From: Denitrificimonas caeni DSM 24390
GTDB lineage: Bacteria; Pseudomonadota; Gammaproteobacteria; Pseudomonadales; Pseudomonadaceae
Direction: 5' to 3'
Assembly (NCBI RefSeq): GCF_000421765.1
Contig: NZ_ATXQ01000004.1
Span: forward strand, 124,001 to 188,000
DNA: 64,000 nucleotides
The position numbers were made by a program, and so were the translations under genes. Below are positions 45,469 through 56,664 of the stretch, one piece after another; position 1 is the stretch's first letter; each line of letters begins with the position of its first letter. Below the pieces are notes generated by a model, which did no database searches, had not been told where the DNA came from, and worked only from the letters and a program-made list of their open reading frames with translations.

Positions 45469-48039
45469 TTAGATTTGAGACTTCCAAGCATATAACAGAT
45501 CAAGTGCCTGTTTTGGCGACAACTCGTCTGGATTGGTGTCTTGCAATTCTAGCAGCAGGTGATGCGGCTGCGTAGCGAATAAATCACTTTGCATTGGACG
45601 TTGACCATCGGTGCTGCTCTGTTGGGCTTGCATAAGGCTGCTGTCTTCCAGCTGTTTGAGATGCTCACGTGCCCGCGCAATTACCGCAGAGGGTACGCCA
45701 GCCAACTGCGCGACCGCGAGACCATAGCTTTGATTGGCAGGGCCACTACGGACATTATGTAGAAACACGATGCGGTCTTGATGCTCAGTGGCAGTCAGGT
45801 GCACGTTAGCAACGCTGCTTAAGCGCTCTGGCAGTGATGTCAGCTCAAAATAATGCGTGGCAAACAATGTCCAAGCTTTCAATTCAGCCAATTGTTCAGC
45901 GGCTGCCCAGGCTAAGGATAGACCATCAAATGTGCTGGTACCGCGGCCCACTTCATCCATGAGGACCAAGCTGTTGGCACTGGCATTGTGCAAAATATTA
46001 GCTGTTTCGCTCATTTCCACCATAAAGGTAGAGCGACCACCCGCCAGGTCATCGCTGGAACCAATGCGGGTAAAAATGCGGTCGACTAAGGATAGCGCAC
46101 AGTGCTGTGCAGGAACAAAGCTACCGATGTGCGCGAGCAGTACGATCAATGCGGTCTGGCGCATGTAGGTGGACTTACCGCCCATGTTTGGACCAGTAAT
46201 GATCAGCATGCGCGTTTCATCGTCCATTTCCACATCATTGGCGACAAAAGGCGTGGTTAATACATGCTCGACCACTAAGTGACGGCCTTGCTTGATATCC
46301 AGCAGCGGTTGCTCGGTAAAGTCTGGACGGCACAGATCGAGGCTCAGCGCGCGCTCAGCTAAATTGCTGATCACATCCAGTTCAGCTAATGCTGCCGCGC
46401 TGTTTTGTAGCGGTGCAATATGGGTAATTAGAATGTCCAGTAACTCATCATACAGCTGCTTTTCACGGGCGAGGGCACGGCTCTTAGCTGAGAGGGCTTT
46501 ATCTTCAAATGTTTTTAATTCTGGGGTGATAAAACGCTCGGCACCTTTCAGGGTTTGCCGACGAATATAATCAGCTGGCGCTTGCTCTGCTTGCTTGGTT
46601 GGAATTTCAATAAAGTAACCGTGGACACGGTTGTAGCCGACTTTTAGGTTAGCCAGGCCGGTGCGTGCTTTCTCGCGGGTTTCTAGATCGATTAAATACT
46701 GTCCAGCGTTCTCACTGATCGATAGCAGCTCATCTAACTCAGCGTCATAGCCTATTTTTAATACGCCTCCTTCACGAATCACCGCTGGTGGATTATCAAT
46801 AATCGCGCGGCTTAACGTCTCTGAAAGTTCGGGGTAAACGCTTATGGCTGTGGCGAGTTGCTGGATGCGAGCAATATCAAGGCTTTTCAGCACCTCTTGT
46901 AACGCCGGTAGTGCATTGAGTGCATCGCGCAGACGCGCTAAGTCGCGTGGGCGTGCACTGCGCAAACTGATACGCGCTAAGATCCGCTCAATATCACCGA
47001 TGTCTTTGAGTGCCGGCTGCACACTCTCAAAATGATAGTCATTGAGCAGGTAGGCAATCGCATCTTGACGTGCTTCTAGCACTGCGCGCTGGCGCAATGG
47101 ACGATTCAACCAGCGACTCAGTAAGCGGCTGCCCATGCTGGTCTGACAGCGATCGATCACTGATTGCAAAGTGTTGTCGCGACCGCCAGAGAGATTTTTA
47201 TCCAACTCGAGGTTGCGCCGTGTGGCCGCGTCCAGCACCACTGTTTCACTGATGCGCTCATGATAAAGACTGCGGATATGCGGCAGTGCGGTACGCTGAG
47301 TTTCTTTGGCGTAATTTAATAAACTGCCGGCTGCGCCGATGGCAAATGATAGTTGCTCACAGCCAAAGCCTTTCAGGTCTTGGGTAGAAAATTGTTGGCA
47401 CAAAGCTTTGAGGGCGCTGTCGTAATCAAAATCCCATGGTGCGCGACGCTGGGTGCCACGACGTTTTTCTAGAGCGCTTGGCACCGACCAGTCATCAGGA
47501 ATTAACAACTCAGCAGGGTTGATGCGCTCAATTTCGGCAAGCACGTTTTCTTCATTGTGCAGTTCTTGCACACTGAAGCGTCCGCTGCTGATATCTAAAA
47601 CGGCCAAGCCAAACAGGTTATCTTTACCCAGTAGTGCCGCAACTAAATTGTCGCGTCGGTCATCCATTAAGGCTTCATCGCTGACCGTGCCGGGCGTTAG
47701 GATTCGCACCACTTGCCGTTCAACTGGGCCTTTGGTGGTAGTGGCCGGGTCGCCGGTTTGCTCACAGATGACCACTGATTCGCCAAGACTGACTAAGCGC
47801 GCGAGATAGCCTTCAGCGGCATGAAAAGGAATGCCCGCCATCGGGATCACACTACCGGCAGACTGTCCGCGCGAGGTAAGGGTGATATCCAGTAGTTGCG
47901 AGGCTTTTTTTGCATCGTCATAAAAGAGTTCATAAAAATCACCCATGCGATAAAACATGATCTGATCAGGGTGTTGATTTTTCAAGCGCCAATACTGTTG
48001 CATCATCGGCGTGTGGTTACTTAAATCTGTAGCACTCAT
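45469..48039 (-). CDS. mutS: DNA mismatch repair protein MutS
   Basis: MutS recognises base mismatches and starts repair with MutL. The 856-residue protein has the mismatch-reading [11 protein letters not shown] near residues 30-40, connector and clamp domains, and the C-terminal ABC ATPase with Walker [14 protein letters not shown], Walker B/signature [16 protein letters not shown] and [11 protein letters not shown] 48039 ([17 protein letters not shown]) matches the family start; a TTG five codons upstream is unlikely. Confidence 0.97.
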   Translation of the reverse strand: MSATDLSNHTPMMQQYWRLKNQHPDQIMFYRMGDFYELFYDDAKKASQLLDITLTSRGQSAGSVIPMAGIPFHAAEGYLARLVSLGESVVICEQTGDPATTTKGPVERQVVRILTPGTVSDEALMDDRRDNLVAALLGKDNLFGLAVLDISSGRFSVQELHNEENVLAEIERINPAELLIPDDWSVPSALEKRRGTQRRAPWDFDYDSALKALCQQFSTQDLKGFGCEQLSFAIGAAGSLLNYAKETQRTALPHIRSLYHERISETVVLDAATRRNLELDKNLSGGRDNTLQSVIDRCQTSMGSRLLSRWLNRPLRQRAVLEARQDAIAYLLNDYHFESVQPALKDIGDIERILARISLRSARPRDLARLRDALNALPALQEVLKSLDIARIQQLATAISVYPELSETLSRAIIDNPPAVIREGGVLKIGYDAELDELLSISENAGQYLIDLETREKARTGLANLKVGYNRVHGYFIEIPTKQAEQAPADYIRRQTLKGAERFITPELKTFEDKALSAKSRALAREKQLYDELLDILITHIAPLQNSAAALAELDVISNLAERALSLDLCRPDFTEQPLLDIKQGRHLVVEHVLTTPFVANDVEMDDETRMLIITGPNMGGKSTYMRQTALIVLLAHIGSFVPAQHCALSLVDRIFTRIGSSDDLAGGRSTFMVEMSETANILHNASANSLVLMDEVGRGTSTFDGLSLAWAAAEQLAELKAWTLFATHYFELTSLPERLSSVANVHLTATEHQDRIVFLHNVRSGPANQSYGLAVAQLAGVPSAVIARAREHLKQLEDSSLMQAQQSSTDGQRPMQSDLFATQPHHLLLELQDTNPDELSPKQALDLLYAWKSQI

Positions 48040-48213
48040 AATGAACTGACTCAATTGCGTTGCAAAAGCGCTAGTCTAGCGGATTGCACAAAAAATTTAT
48101 GCACTGCCAAGGCTTGCTGCGCTGAAAATGGCGGCGAAAGTGCAAGTTGGGCAGGCGGATTAAATAAAAGTTGAGCTGTTAAGCTGCAGCGTAGGGTAAC
48201 TGGAGGCATGCAA

Positions 48214-48417
48214 ATGGTGGACGAAACAAAAAGTAAACAGGCTGACACATTATGCGATGACATTCTGCCGTATGAACAAGCGCAGGCGCACATACCTGTG
48301 GAGGATCCTTTGTCAGCGATTAAAACCATGCGTTTAGAGCAGTTGGTTGTCTGTAGGCTTAAGTCGGGGCAAAAGAGGCACAAGGTTCGTGACGATTTGG
48401 ATAAGGTTTCGAAATAA
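48214..48417 (+). CDS. Small hypothetical protein
   Basis: A 67-residue ORF with a strong ribosome site (GGAGG, 7 bp before ATG 48214; an ATG two codons earlier is too close). The sequence is highly charged, with acidic first half (VDETKSKQADTLCDDILPYE) and a basic end (RLKSGQKRHKVRDDLDKV); no domain or membrane segment is recognised. It diverges from mutS and converges on tRNA-Leu. Real-gene status rests on the ribosome site and position only. Confidence 0.5.
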   Translation: MVDETKSKQADTLCDDILPYEQAQAHIPVEDPLSAIKTMRLEQLVVCRLKSGQKRHKVRDDLDKVSK

Positions 48418-48462
48418 CAGGATGTAACGCAGTGATCGATCAAAAATATTTTATTGCAGACA

Positions 48463-48497
48463 TAAAAAAGCCCCTAAGTCCGAAAACTTAAGGGCTA
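48463..48497 (-). terminator. Terminator of tRNA-Leu
   Basis: On the minus strand AGCCCTTAAGT pairs with ACTTAGGGGCT around a TTTCGG loop, followed by TTTTTTA, just downstream of the tRNA. Confidence 0.85.
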
Positions 48498-48504
48498 AAG
48501 AAAT

Positions 48505-48591
48505 TGGTGCCTCGGGGGAGAATCGAACTCCCACGTTGTTACCAACGGCGGATTTTGAATCCGCTGCGTCTACCAATTCCGCCACCGAGGC
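48505..48591 (-). tRNA. tRNA-Leu (anticodon CAA), CCA encoded
   Basis: Class II tRNA of 87 nt: acceptor GCCTCGG/CCGAGGC, D arm GGCGGAATTGGTAGACGC, anticodon stem GCGGA/TCCGC with loop TTCAAAA (CAA), long variable arm (CGTTGGTAACAACG), T arm GTTCGATTC, discriminator A and encoded CCA. Confidence 0.97.
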
Positions 48592-48698
48592 ATGGCGCGG
48601 AATTATAGAGATGCTTTGTGGATCGGTCAAATGATTTCGCATGGTCAGATGCAATTATTTCCGTTAAGCTTTGCTCCCTCTTATTAATGATCACGATT

Positions 48699-49745
48699 AT
48701 GCGCGTTGCCCACTTCCAATTTGATTTGCCCGATGAGCTGATTGCTCGCTATCCTCTCGCCGAACGCCGTGCCAGCCGCCTATTAGTGTTGGATGGTCCA
48801 AGTGGCACTATTGCCCACCAACAGTTTGCTGATCTGCTCAGTTATTTGCGCCCAGGCGACTTAATGGTGTTTAACAACACGCGGGTGATTCCCGCGCGCT
48901 TGTTTGCCAAGAAGCTTACGGGTGGCAAGCTTGAAGTACTGGTCGAGCGCGTGCTGGATACTGATCGCGTCTTGGCGCATGTGCGTGCCAGTAAAGCGCC
49001 TAAGGTTGGCAGTACCATTGAATTTGAAAATGGCACACAAGCGACTTTATTAGCACGTCACGACAGTTTGTTCGAATGGCAGTTTGCCGAGCCGGTATTG
49101 CCGCTACTTGAGCGTATTGGTCATATGCCGCTGCCTCCATATATGGAGCGTGACGATGAGCTGGATGATCGCGAGCGTTATCAAACGGTCTATGCCGAGC
49201 ATGCAGGAGCAGTCGCTGCGCCAACCGCTGGTTTGCATTTTGATGATCAAATGCTGGCGAGTATCGGTGAGTTGGGTGTAGAGACGGCTTTTGTTACTTT
49301 ACATGTGGGCGCTGGTACTTTTCAGCCAGTAAGGGTGGAAACGCTAGAAGAGCATCAAATGCACCATGAGTGGCTGCAAGTGTCGCAGGATGTGGTTGAT
49401 GCAGTCGCAGCCTGTAAAGCGCGTGGTGGACGGGTTGTCGCTGTTGGCACTACCAGTGTGCGCTCTTTAGAAAGTGCGGCGCAGGCTAGCGGTGAGCTGC
49501 AGGCGTTTGCTGGCGAAACGGATATCTTTTTATACCCAGGGCGTCCATTTCATGTGGTTGATGCGTTGGTGACCAATTTTCACTTATCTGAATCGACTTT
49601 ATTAATGTTGGTTGCGGCGTTTGCTGGTTACCCAGAAATTATGGATGCCTATCGCAGCGCTGTTGAGCACAATTATCGGTTCTTCAGTTATGGCGATGCC
49701 ATGTTTATTACGCGCAATCCGCAACCGCGCAGTCCTAAGGAGTGA
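48699..49745 (+). CDS. queA: S-adenosylmethionine:tRNA ribosyltransferase-isomerase QueA
   Basis: QueA builds epoxyqueuosine from preQ1-tRNA using the ribosyl part of SAM. The 348-residue protein begins [20 protein letters not shown], and has [26 protein letters not shown] and [20 protein letters not shown]. No good ribosome site is visible before ATG 48699; longer frames run back toward the tRNA. It is followed by tgt after 3 bp. Confidence 0.95.
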   Translation: MRVAHFQFDLPDELIARYPLAERRASRLLVLDGPSGTIAHQQFADLLSYLRPGDLMVFNNTRVIPARLFAKKLTGGKLEVLVERVLDTDRVLAHVRASKAPKVGSTIEFENGTQATLLARHDSLFEWQFAEPVLPLLERIGHMPLPPYMERDDELDDRERYQTVYAEHAGAVAAPTAGLHFDDQMLASIGELGVETAFVTLHVGAGTFQPVRVETLEEHQMHHEWLQVSQDVVDAVAACKARGGRVVAVGTTSVRSLESAAQASGELQAFAGETDIFLYPGRPFHVVDALVTNFHLSESTLLMLVAAFAGYPEIMDAYRSAVEHNYRFFSYGDAMFITRNPQPRSPKE

Positions 49746-50873
<1,128 letters not shown>

Positions 50874-50912
50874 AATAACGGACACTAATGTCTTTTGTAA
50901 TGGGAGTTGTTC

Positions 50913-51245
50913 ATGGATTTCTTTATTTCTGCTGCTTACGCTGATACTGCTGCTGGCGCACCGCCAGGTGGTGAGTACATGCAATTTATCTTGTTGGCCG
51001 GTTTTTTGGTCATCTTCTACTTGATGATCTGGCGTCCACAAGCTAAGCGTGCCAAAGAGCACCGCAACTTAGTTGGCGGCTTGCAGAAAGGTGATGAAGT
51101 AGTGACCAGTGGCGGTATTGCTGGAAAAGTAACTAAAGTAACTGATGATTTTTTAGTGATTGAAGCATCAGATACAGTTGAGTTGAAAATTCAAAAAAGC
51201 GCAGTGATTGCAGCGCTGCCTAAAGGCACTTTAAAAGCGATTTAA
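50913..51245 (+). CDS. yajC: Sec translocon accessory protein YajC
   Basis: A small inner-membrane partner of SecDF-YidC. The 110-residue protein has one membrane segment (FILLAGFLVIFYLMIWRPQ) followed by a cytosolic KGDEVVTSGGIAGKVTKV domain. GGGAG precedes ATG 50913 by 6 bp. Confidence 0.95.
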   Translation: MDFFISAAYADTAAGAPPGGEYMQFILLAGFLVIFYLMIWRPQAKRAKEHRNLVGGLQKGDEVVTSGGIAGKVTKVTDDFLVIEASDTVELKIQKSAVIAALPKGTLKAI

Positions 51246-51371
51246 GTACATTGTGTGCTGGGCGGTTGTGCTTAAAGGCTGCTAGAGCGACCTTTAAGTG
51301 CGCTGCCCATTTTGCGTTATATTCGATTAGTTTTGACTGAATCTAGTTCAGTCACTTAAGCGGGCGGTGTC

Positions 51372-53234
51372 ATGCTCAACAAGTATCCTTTATGGAAGTA
51401 TCTGCTGATTGTAGCAATCCTCTCCATCAGTTTTATTTACTCTGCGCCAAACCTGTACCCAGATGACCCAGCGATTCAGGTAACCGGTGCCAGCAGTGCA
51501 TTACAGATTGAACAAGCAGATTTAGACCGTGCCACTGCAGCCTTAACCGCTGCTGGTATTGAAGTTAAAAGTGCTGCCCTTGAAACCCGTGGTGGTTTGC
51601 TGCGTTTACTGCATCGTGATGATCAGTTGCCGGCTAAAGATGTTGTGCGTAAAGCTTTGGGTGATGAGTATGTGGTGGCGTTAAACCTTGCTGCGACCAC
51701 GCCGCAATGGTTACGTAGCCTTGGTGCCAGCCCAATGAAACTGGGCCTCGATTTATCTGGTGGTGTGCACTTCTTGCTTGAAGTGGATATGGATAAGGCG
51801 ATTTCTGCACGAATTAAAGTCTATGACAGCGAAGTGAAAACTATCCTGCGCAAGGAGCGTGTCCGCTATCGCAGTTTGCCGAGCATCGAAAACGGCGTGC
51901 AGCTTGGTTTTGATGATGAGGCAACTTTAAGCAAAGCGCGCAGTTTGATTCGTAAAGACTTTGCTGATTTTGAAATGGTAGCGGCTGAGTTGAATGGTAA
52001 GCCCGTGCTGCGGCTAACCTTATTGCCAGCGAAGATTACTGAAATTCGTGAATACTCAATCAAGCAAAACTTAACCACGGTACGTAACCGGGTGAATGAG
52101 TTGGGTGTGGCTGAGCCGCTGGTACAGCGTCAAGGTGCTAACCGGATTGTGGTTGAGTTGCCAGGCGTGCAAGACACTGCAGAAGCTAAACGTATTCTCG
52201 GTAAAACCGCCAACCTAGAGTTTCGCCTAGCGGCAGCGATGGATGCGCCGCGAGCTACTACAGAAATGTACGAGTTTCGTGAAGAAGGTCGTCCGCCAGT
52301 TGCTTTAGAGCGCAGCGTGATCATCACTGGTGATCAGGTGACTGATGCACAAGCTAGTTATGATGAAAATGGTCGTCCGCAAGTGAATATTCGTCTCGAT
52401 GGTCACGGTGGCGAACTGATGAACCGTGCCACGCGTAACGATATCGGCCGCAGTATGGCAGTAATTTTCATCGAGCAGCGCCCCATGACACGCTATGTGC
52501 GTGAGATGGTGGATGGCGTTGAAAAAGAAGTGCCGGTACAAACCTTCAAAGAAGAAAAACGAGTAATCAGCTTGGCGACGATTCAGTCGGCGCTCGGCAG
52601 TCAGTTCCGTATCACTGGCCTTGATGGCCAGGGTGAGTCGTCTGAGTTGGCCTTGTTACTGCGTGCCGGTGGCCTCGCTGCGCCAATGTACTTTGCTGAA
52701 GAACGCACCATTGGTCCAAGCTTAGGTGCTGAAAACATTCAGTTGGGTGTGCAGGCTGCGCTGTGGGGCTTCTTATTTGTCGCGATCTTCATCGTGCTGA
52801 TTTATAAGTTCTTTGGTGTGTTGGCGACCGTTGCGCTGAGTCTAAATATGGTCAACCTGTTAGCGATGATGTCTTTGCTAGGGGCAACCTTAACCCTGCC
52901 AGGTATCGCAGGTATTGTCTTGACCATGGGTATGGCGGTTGATGCGAACGTGCTGATTTTCTCGCGGATTCGTGAAGAAATTGCCAATGGCATGTCGGTG
53001 CAGCGCGCTATTCATGAAGGTTTTGATAAAGCCTACTCAGCGATTATTGACGGTAACTTAACCACGCTATTAGTTGGTGCGATCCTGTTTGCCATGGGCA
53101 CTGGGCCGATTAAAGGCTTTGCGGTCACCCTGTCGCTTGGAATTATCACCTCAATGTTCACTGCCATTATGGTGACACGTGCCATGGTTAACCTGATGTA
53201 TGGTGGCCGTGACGTCAAGAAGCTGTGGATTTAA
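51372..53234 (+). CDS. secD: Protein translocase subunit SecD
   Basis: An RND-family membrane protein that uses the proton gradient to help pull proteins through SecYEG on the periplasmic side. The 620-residue protein has TM1 (about 8-24), the P1 head domain with MKLGLDLSGGVHFLLEVD, and a C-terminal five-helix bundle (TLPGIAGIVLTMGMAVDANV, FSRIREEI). It lies 126 bp after yajC; secF follows. Confidence 0.96.
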   Translation: MLNKYPLWKYLLIVAILSISFIYSAPNLYPDDPAIQVTGASSALQIEQADLDRATAALTAAGIEVKSAALETRGGLLRLLHRDDQLPAKDVVRKALGDEYVVALNLAATTPQWLRSLGASPMKLGLDLSGGVHFLLEVDMDKAISARIKVYDSEVKTILRKERVRYRSLPSIENGVQLGFDDEATLSKARSLIRKDFADFEMVAAELNGKPVLRLTLLPAKITEIREYSIKQNLTTVRNRVNELGVAEPLVQRQGANRIVVELPGVQDTAEAKRILGKTANLEFRLAAAMDAPRATTEMYEFREEGRPPVALERSVIITGDQVTDAQASYDENGRPQVNIRLDGHGGELMNRATRNDIGRSMAVIFIEQRPMTRYVREMVDGVEKEVPVQTFKEEKRVISLATIQSALGSQFRITGLDGQGESSELALLLRAGGLAAPMYFAEERTIGPSLGAENIQLGVQAALWGFLFVAIFIVLIYKFFGVLATVALSLNMVNLLAMMSLLGATLTLPGIAGIVLTMGMAVDANVLIFSRIREEIANGMSVQRAIHEGFDKAYSAIIDGNLTTLLVGAILFAMGTGPIKGFAVTLSLGIITSMFTAIMVTRAMVNLMYGGRDVKKLWI

Positions 53235-53247
53235 GGATATGACAAGC

Positions 53248-54156
53248 ATGAAACGTGTAATTAATTTTATGGGCGCACGCCATATAGCGGCCGTCGTCAG
53301 TTTGCTGATGGTTTTTGCTTCATTCGGCAGCTTAGCTGTTAAGGGGCTAAACTTTGGTTTGGACTTCACTGGCGGTACGCTGATTGAACTCAATTATGAG
53401 CAAGCAGCGGATTTGAATAAAATCCGTAGTCAGCTACAAGAAGGCGCTTACCCTGACGCAGTGGTGCAAAGCTTTGGTGCCGTGAATGATGTGTTGGTGC
53501 GCCTGCCGGGTGATGACCCAGAGCTGGGTAATCAAGTTGCCCAAGTGTTGCGCCAAGATGCTGGCAGTCAAGTGACTGTTAAACGTGTCGAGTTCGTTGG
53601 TCCTGCAGTGGGCGAAGAGCTGCGTGATCAGGGTGGTTTGGGCATGCTCTTAGCCTTGGCTGGCATCATGGTCTATCTGGGTTTTCGCTTTCAGTGGAAG
53701 TTCGGTATTGGTGCAATTGTGAGCCTGTTCCATGATGTGATTATCACACTAGGAATTTTCTCATATTTTCAGTTCACCTTTGACTTGACCGTATTGGCGG
53801 CGATTTTGGCGATTATTGGTTACTCGCTCAACGATACCATTGTGGTGTTTGACCGTATTCGTGAGAACTTCCGTTTCTTGCGTAATACCTCATTGATTGA
53901 AAACATCAATATCTCGACTACGCAAACATTGCTACGTACTTTGGCGACCTCGATCTCCACGTTGCTGGCGGTAGGTGCGCTGCTGGTGTTTGGTGGCGAT
54001 AACCTCTGGGGTTTTGCTTTTGCCTTATTTATAGGTATCAGTGTGGGAACCTTTTCATCAGTTTATATCGCCAGTATCTTCTTGATTTGGCTGAACTTGA
54101 CAGTGGAAGACTTGATTCCGCCTGTGAGTACTGAAGAGATTGATGAGACCCCTTAG
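53248..54156 (+). CDS. secF: Protein translocase subunit SecF
   Basis: Partner of SecD. The 302-residue protein has TM1, GLDFTGGTLIEL, and the C-terminal bundle with IGYSLNDTIVVFDRIREN. ATG 53248 is chosen since AAGGA lies 10 bp upstream and the conserved MKRVINFMG begins there; an ATG at 53239 is too close to the ribosome site. Confidence 0.95.
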   Translation: MKRVINFMGARHIAAVVSLLMVFASFGSLAVKGLNFGLDFTGGTLIELNYEQAADLNKIRSQLQEGAYPDAVVQSFGAVNDVLVRLPGDDPELGNQVAQVLRQDAGSQVTVKRVEFVGPAVGEELRDQGGLGMLLALAGIMVYLGFRFQWKFGIGAIVSLFHDVIITLGIFSYFQFTFDLTVLAAILAIIGYSLNDTIVVFDRIRENFRFLRNTSLIENINISTTQTLLRTLATSISTLLAVGALLVFGGDNLWGFAFALFIGISVGTFSSVYIASIFLIWLNLTVEDLIPPVSTEEIDETP

Positions 54157-54207
54157 GTCATTAAGTCGCTAGGCTCTCTTTAATTTGAGAAGTGCGTCTA
54201 ACTATTA

Positions 54208-54247
54208 CAATTAAGCCATGCAGGTGGGAACTTGCATGGCTTAATTG
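54208..54247. other. Perfect 15-bp inverted repeat after secF
   Basis: CAATTAAGCCATGCA and its exact complement surround a 10-nt loop. No T-run follows on the plus strand, so it is a terminator of weak type, an RNA-stability element, or a leader structure for the next gene, which starts 43 bp later. Confidence 0.55.
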
Positions 54248-54289
54248 CTTCTAATGCATCGTAAGTAACCGTTATTTGAGAGAAATAAA

Positions 54290-54829
54290 ATGAATAAGTC
54301 GATGTTGATTGGTAGTGTGCTGGGTGCAGTTGCAGTAACAGCAGGCGGTGCTTACGCAACCTATAGTCTTGTGGGTGGCCCGAGCTACGCAGAAGTGGTT
54401 GCTGTTAAGCCGATTAAAGAAACAGTGAAAACACCGCGTCAAGAATGCCGTGATGTCACTGTGACTAAGCGTAAACCTATTAAAGATGATAACCGCATCG
54501 TAGGTACTGCAGTGGGCGCTGTTGTTGGTGGTTTGCTGGGTAATCAGGTCGGTGGTGGTAATGGCAAGAAAGTGGCAACTGTTGCCGGTGCAGTAGGTGG
54601 TGGTTATGCGGGTAATAAAACCCAAGAGCATCTACAGCAAAACAACACCTATACGACCACTGAACGTCGTTGCAATACCGAATATGATATCAGTGAGAAA
54701 GTTGCAGGCTACGATGTCAGCTACGAATTAGATGGCAAAGTACGCACTGTGCGTATGGATGAAGATCCAGGTCGTCGTTTGCAGTTAGATGATCAAGGAC
54801 GTGTGATTCTGTCGCAAGTTGTCCGCTAA
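54290..54829 (+). CDS. Glycine-zipper 2TM domain envelope protein (SlyB-like)
   Basis: A 179-residue envelope protein with an N-terminal signal/anchor (SMLIGSVLGAVAVTAGGAYA) and a glycine-zipper region near 70-110 (VGTAVGAVVGGLLGNQVGGG, AGAVGGGYAGNKTQE), then a C-terminal domain with YDVSYELDGKVRTVRMD. Such proteins are outer-membrane-associated; a comparable gene occupies this position between secF and suhB in P. aeruginosa. No lipobox is evident, so it is not a typical SlyB lipoprotein. Precise function unknown. Confidence 0.85.
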   Translation: MNKSMLIGSVLGAVAVTAGGAYATYSLVGGPSYAEVVAVKPIKETVKTPRQECRDVTVTKRKPIKDDNRIVGTAVGAVVGGLLGNQVGGGNGKKVATVAGAVGGGYAGNKTQEHLQQNNTYTTTERRCNTEYDISEKVAGYDVSYELDGKVRTVRMDEDPGRRLQLDDQGRVILSQVVR

Positions 54830-54856
54830 TACGCGTTATTACGGTCAGTTTAAAAC

Positions 54857-54884
54857 AAAAAAGCGCCTTAAAGGCGCTTTTTTT
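54857..54884. terminator. Bidirectional terminator between the glycine-zipper gene and suhB
   Basis: AAAAGCGCCTT and AAGGCGCTTTT pair with A/T runs on both strands, between convergent genes. Confidence 0.85.
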
Positions 54885-54900
54885 GTTACTGCAGCGGCTT

Positions 54901-55713
54901 TTATTTAAAGCTGCGTGGCACAAAAGGTTGGATCGTGGTCAGTACTGCTTTAAAGCATTTTGGACCGCCGGCAACGATGTGTCCTTGTTCTAAAAAGTCA
55001 TGGCTGCCGTTGAAGTCGCTGACCAATCCGCCTGCTTCTTGTACTAAGAGTGCACCTGCGGCCAGATCAAACTCAGACAGTCCGTATTCCCAGAACGCAT
55101 CATAACGGCCTGCCGCAACATAGGCTAAATCAAGGCTGGTAGTACCGGCGCGGCGAATACCTGCAGACTGTACGGCGAGTTCTTTAAACATCGACATGTA
55201 ACTGTCCATGTTCTCCAGTTGGCTTTCGCCAGCAGGGAAGCCGGTGCCAATCAGTGCGTCGTCAAGAGTCTTGCGTTTGCTGACACGCATGCGGCGGCCG
55301 TTAAAGGCTGCGCCATTACCACGGCTAGCAGTGAATTCCTCTTGGCGAACAGGGTCGATAATGACCGCATGTTCAATGCGTCCACGGTATTTGCAAGCAA
55401 TGCTGACGGCAAAGTGAGGAATGCCGCGAGTAAAGTTGATAACACCAGTGAGCGGTTCGATCAGCCACTCGTAGTCAGCACCATCAGCTTTGCCGATAAT
55501 GCGACCGCCTGCCTCGGTATTGATACCGTGATCAGGGTGGGCTTTAAGTATAGATGTGATAATGGCTTGTTCGGCAGTGCGGCCAATCTCAGTGACGTAA
55601 TCTTTTGCGTCTTTTTCACTTGCTGAGACCGCATCTAAGCGCTCAATCGAACGAACAATTAATTCACCTGCGCTACGAGCAGCGCGCAGCGCGATATTCA
55701 GCATTGGCTGCAT
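54901..55713 (-). CDS. suhB: SuhB, inositol-monophosphatase fold with altered active site
   Basis: A 270-residue member of the IMPase family; E. coli SuhB also acts with Nus factors in rRNA transcription antitermination, a role not needing phosphatase activity. The fold is well conserved (MQPMLNIALRAARSAGELI, HFAVSIACKY, DPVRQEEFTASRG, GLSEFDLAAGALLVQEAGG). However, the metal/catalytic motif usually seen as DPLDGTTNF reads EPLTGVINF (residues 86-94), so Glu86, Thr89 and Val91 replace Asp, Asp and Thr; Gly44 replaces a conserved Asp in TEIGRTAEQ; and the GEE motif reads TEA (Glu67 kept). Asp216 is kept. Reading frame and DNA are clean, so this is not a frameshift. It is probably a catalytically impaired protein kept for its regulatory role. 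Confidence 0.92.
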   Translation of the reverse strand: MQPMLNIALRAARSAGELIVRSIERLDAVSASEKDAKDYVTEIGRTAEQAIITSILKAHPDHGINTEAGGRIIGKADGADYEWLIEPLTGVINFTRGIPHFAVSIACKYRGRIEHAVIIDPVRQEEFTASRGNGAAFNGRRMRVSKRKTLDDALIGTGFPAGESQLENMDSYMSMFKELAVQSAGIRRAGTTSLDLAYVAAGRYDAFWEYGLSEFDLAAGALLVQEAGGLVSDFNGSHDFLEQGHIVAGGPKCFKAVLTTIQPFVPRSFK

Positions 55714-55878
55714 GAAAAGTCACCGGAGGTTGTTAAAGAAGAGCGCGCATTCTAGCAGAAAGCATTTCGAAGGTCTGTAGTTGCGTTGTTCTTTTTCATG
55801 GCGTGATTGCGGGGGCTTCGGTAAGCTTGTGTTTTTTGCCTTAATAGACTGCATTTAAAATGCGAACTGGAGTGCTCT

Positions 55879-56664
55879 GTGCTGGATAAAATTCGCGTGG
55901 TTTTGGTTAATACCAGTCACCCAGGCAATATTGGTGGCGCCGCCCGAGCGATGAAAAATATGGGGCTCAAATCCTTGGTATTGGTCGATCCGATCAAGTA
56001 TCCGCACCGTGATGCCAATTCGCGTGCGGCTGGTGCTGATGACATACTTGAAAATGCAAAGGTAGTAGCTACTCTCGAGGAAGCATTAGAAGGCTGCAGC
56101 GTGGTATTAGGTACCAGTGCCCGTGATCGCCGCATTCCTTGGCCGTTGCTGGACCCGCGTGAGGCTGCTGGCACGTGTTTGCAGATGTGGCAGGCGGATC
56201 AGGAAGCGGGCATTGCCCTTGTGTTTGGTCGTGAGTATGCCGGCTTAACCAATGCCGAGTTACAACGCTGCCAGTACCATATTCACATTCCATCGGATCC
56301 AGAGTTCAGCTCGCTAAACTTAGCAGCAGCGGTGCAGGTGATGTCTTATGAAGTGCGCATGGCTTGGTTAAAAGAAACTGAGCAGCCAACTCACATGCCA
56401 GAAGTTGAAGCGACTGGTATGCTGGGGACTGCACCTGCCACGCATGAATCATTGGAATTGTTTTATGGGCACTTGCAAGAAACGTTAATTGAAATTGATT
56501 TTTTGGATCCAGAAAAACCGCGGCATTTAATGGCGCGCTTAAGACGTATTTTTGGCCGTAGTCAGCTGAAAAAGTCTGAAGTAAATATTTTGCGTGGTAT
56601 TTTGACCGAGACTCAAAAAGCCGCACGAGGTGAGATCGTCCAGCGTCGAGGTGAACATGTTTAG
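55879..56664 (+). CDS. trmJ: tRNA (cytidine/uridine-32-2'-O)-methyltransferase TrmJ
   Basis: A SPOUT-family enzyme that 2-prime-O-methylates position 32 of tRNA. The 261-residue protein has [20 protein letters not shown] at the N-terminus and the SAM knot ([35 protein letters not shown]), with a helical C-terminal extension. GTG start with GGAG upstream. It diverges from suhB and overlaps cysE by 8 bp. Confidence 0.94.
   Translation: MLDKIRVVLVNTSHPGNIGGAARAMKNMGLKSLVLVDPIKYPHRDANSRAAGADDILENAKVVATLEEALEGCSVVLGTSARDRRIPWPLLDPREAAGTCLQMWQADQEAGIALVFGREYAGLTNAELQRCQYHIHIPSDPEFSSLNLAAAVQVMSYEVRMAWLKETEQPTHMPEVEATGMLGTAPATHESLELFYGHLQETLIEIDFLDPEKPRHLMARLRRIFGRSQLKKSEVNILRGILTETQKAARGEIVQRRGEHV

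Noticed and set aside
48051-48443. 130-codon minus-strand ORF upstream of mutS
   Set aside because: No ribosome site or recognisable domain; it overlaps the better supported small plus-strand ORF and the mutS leader.
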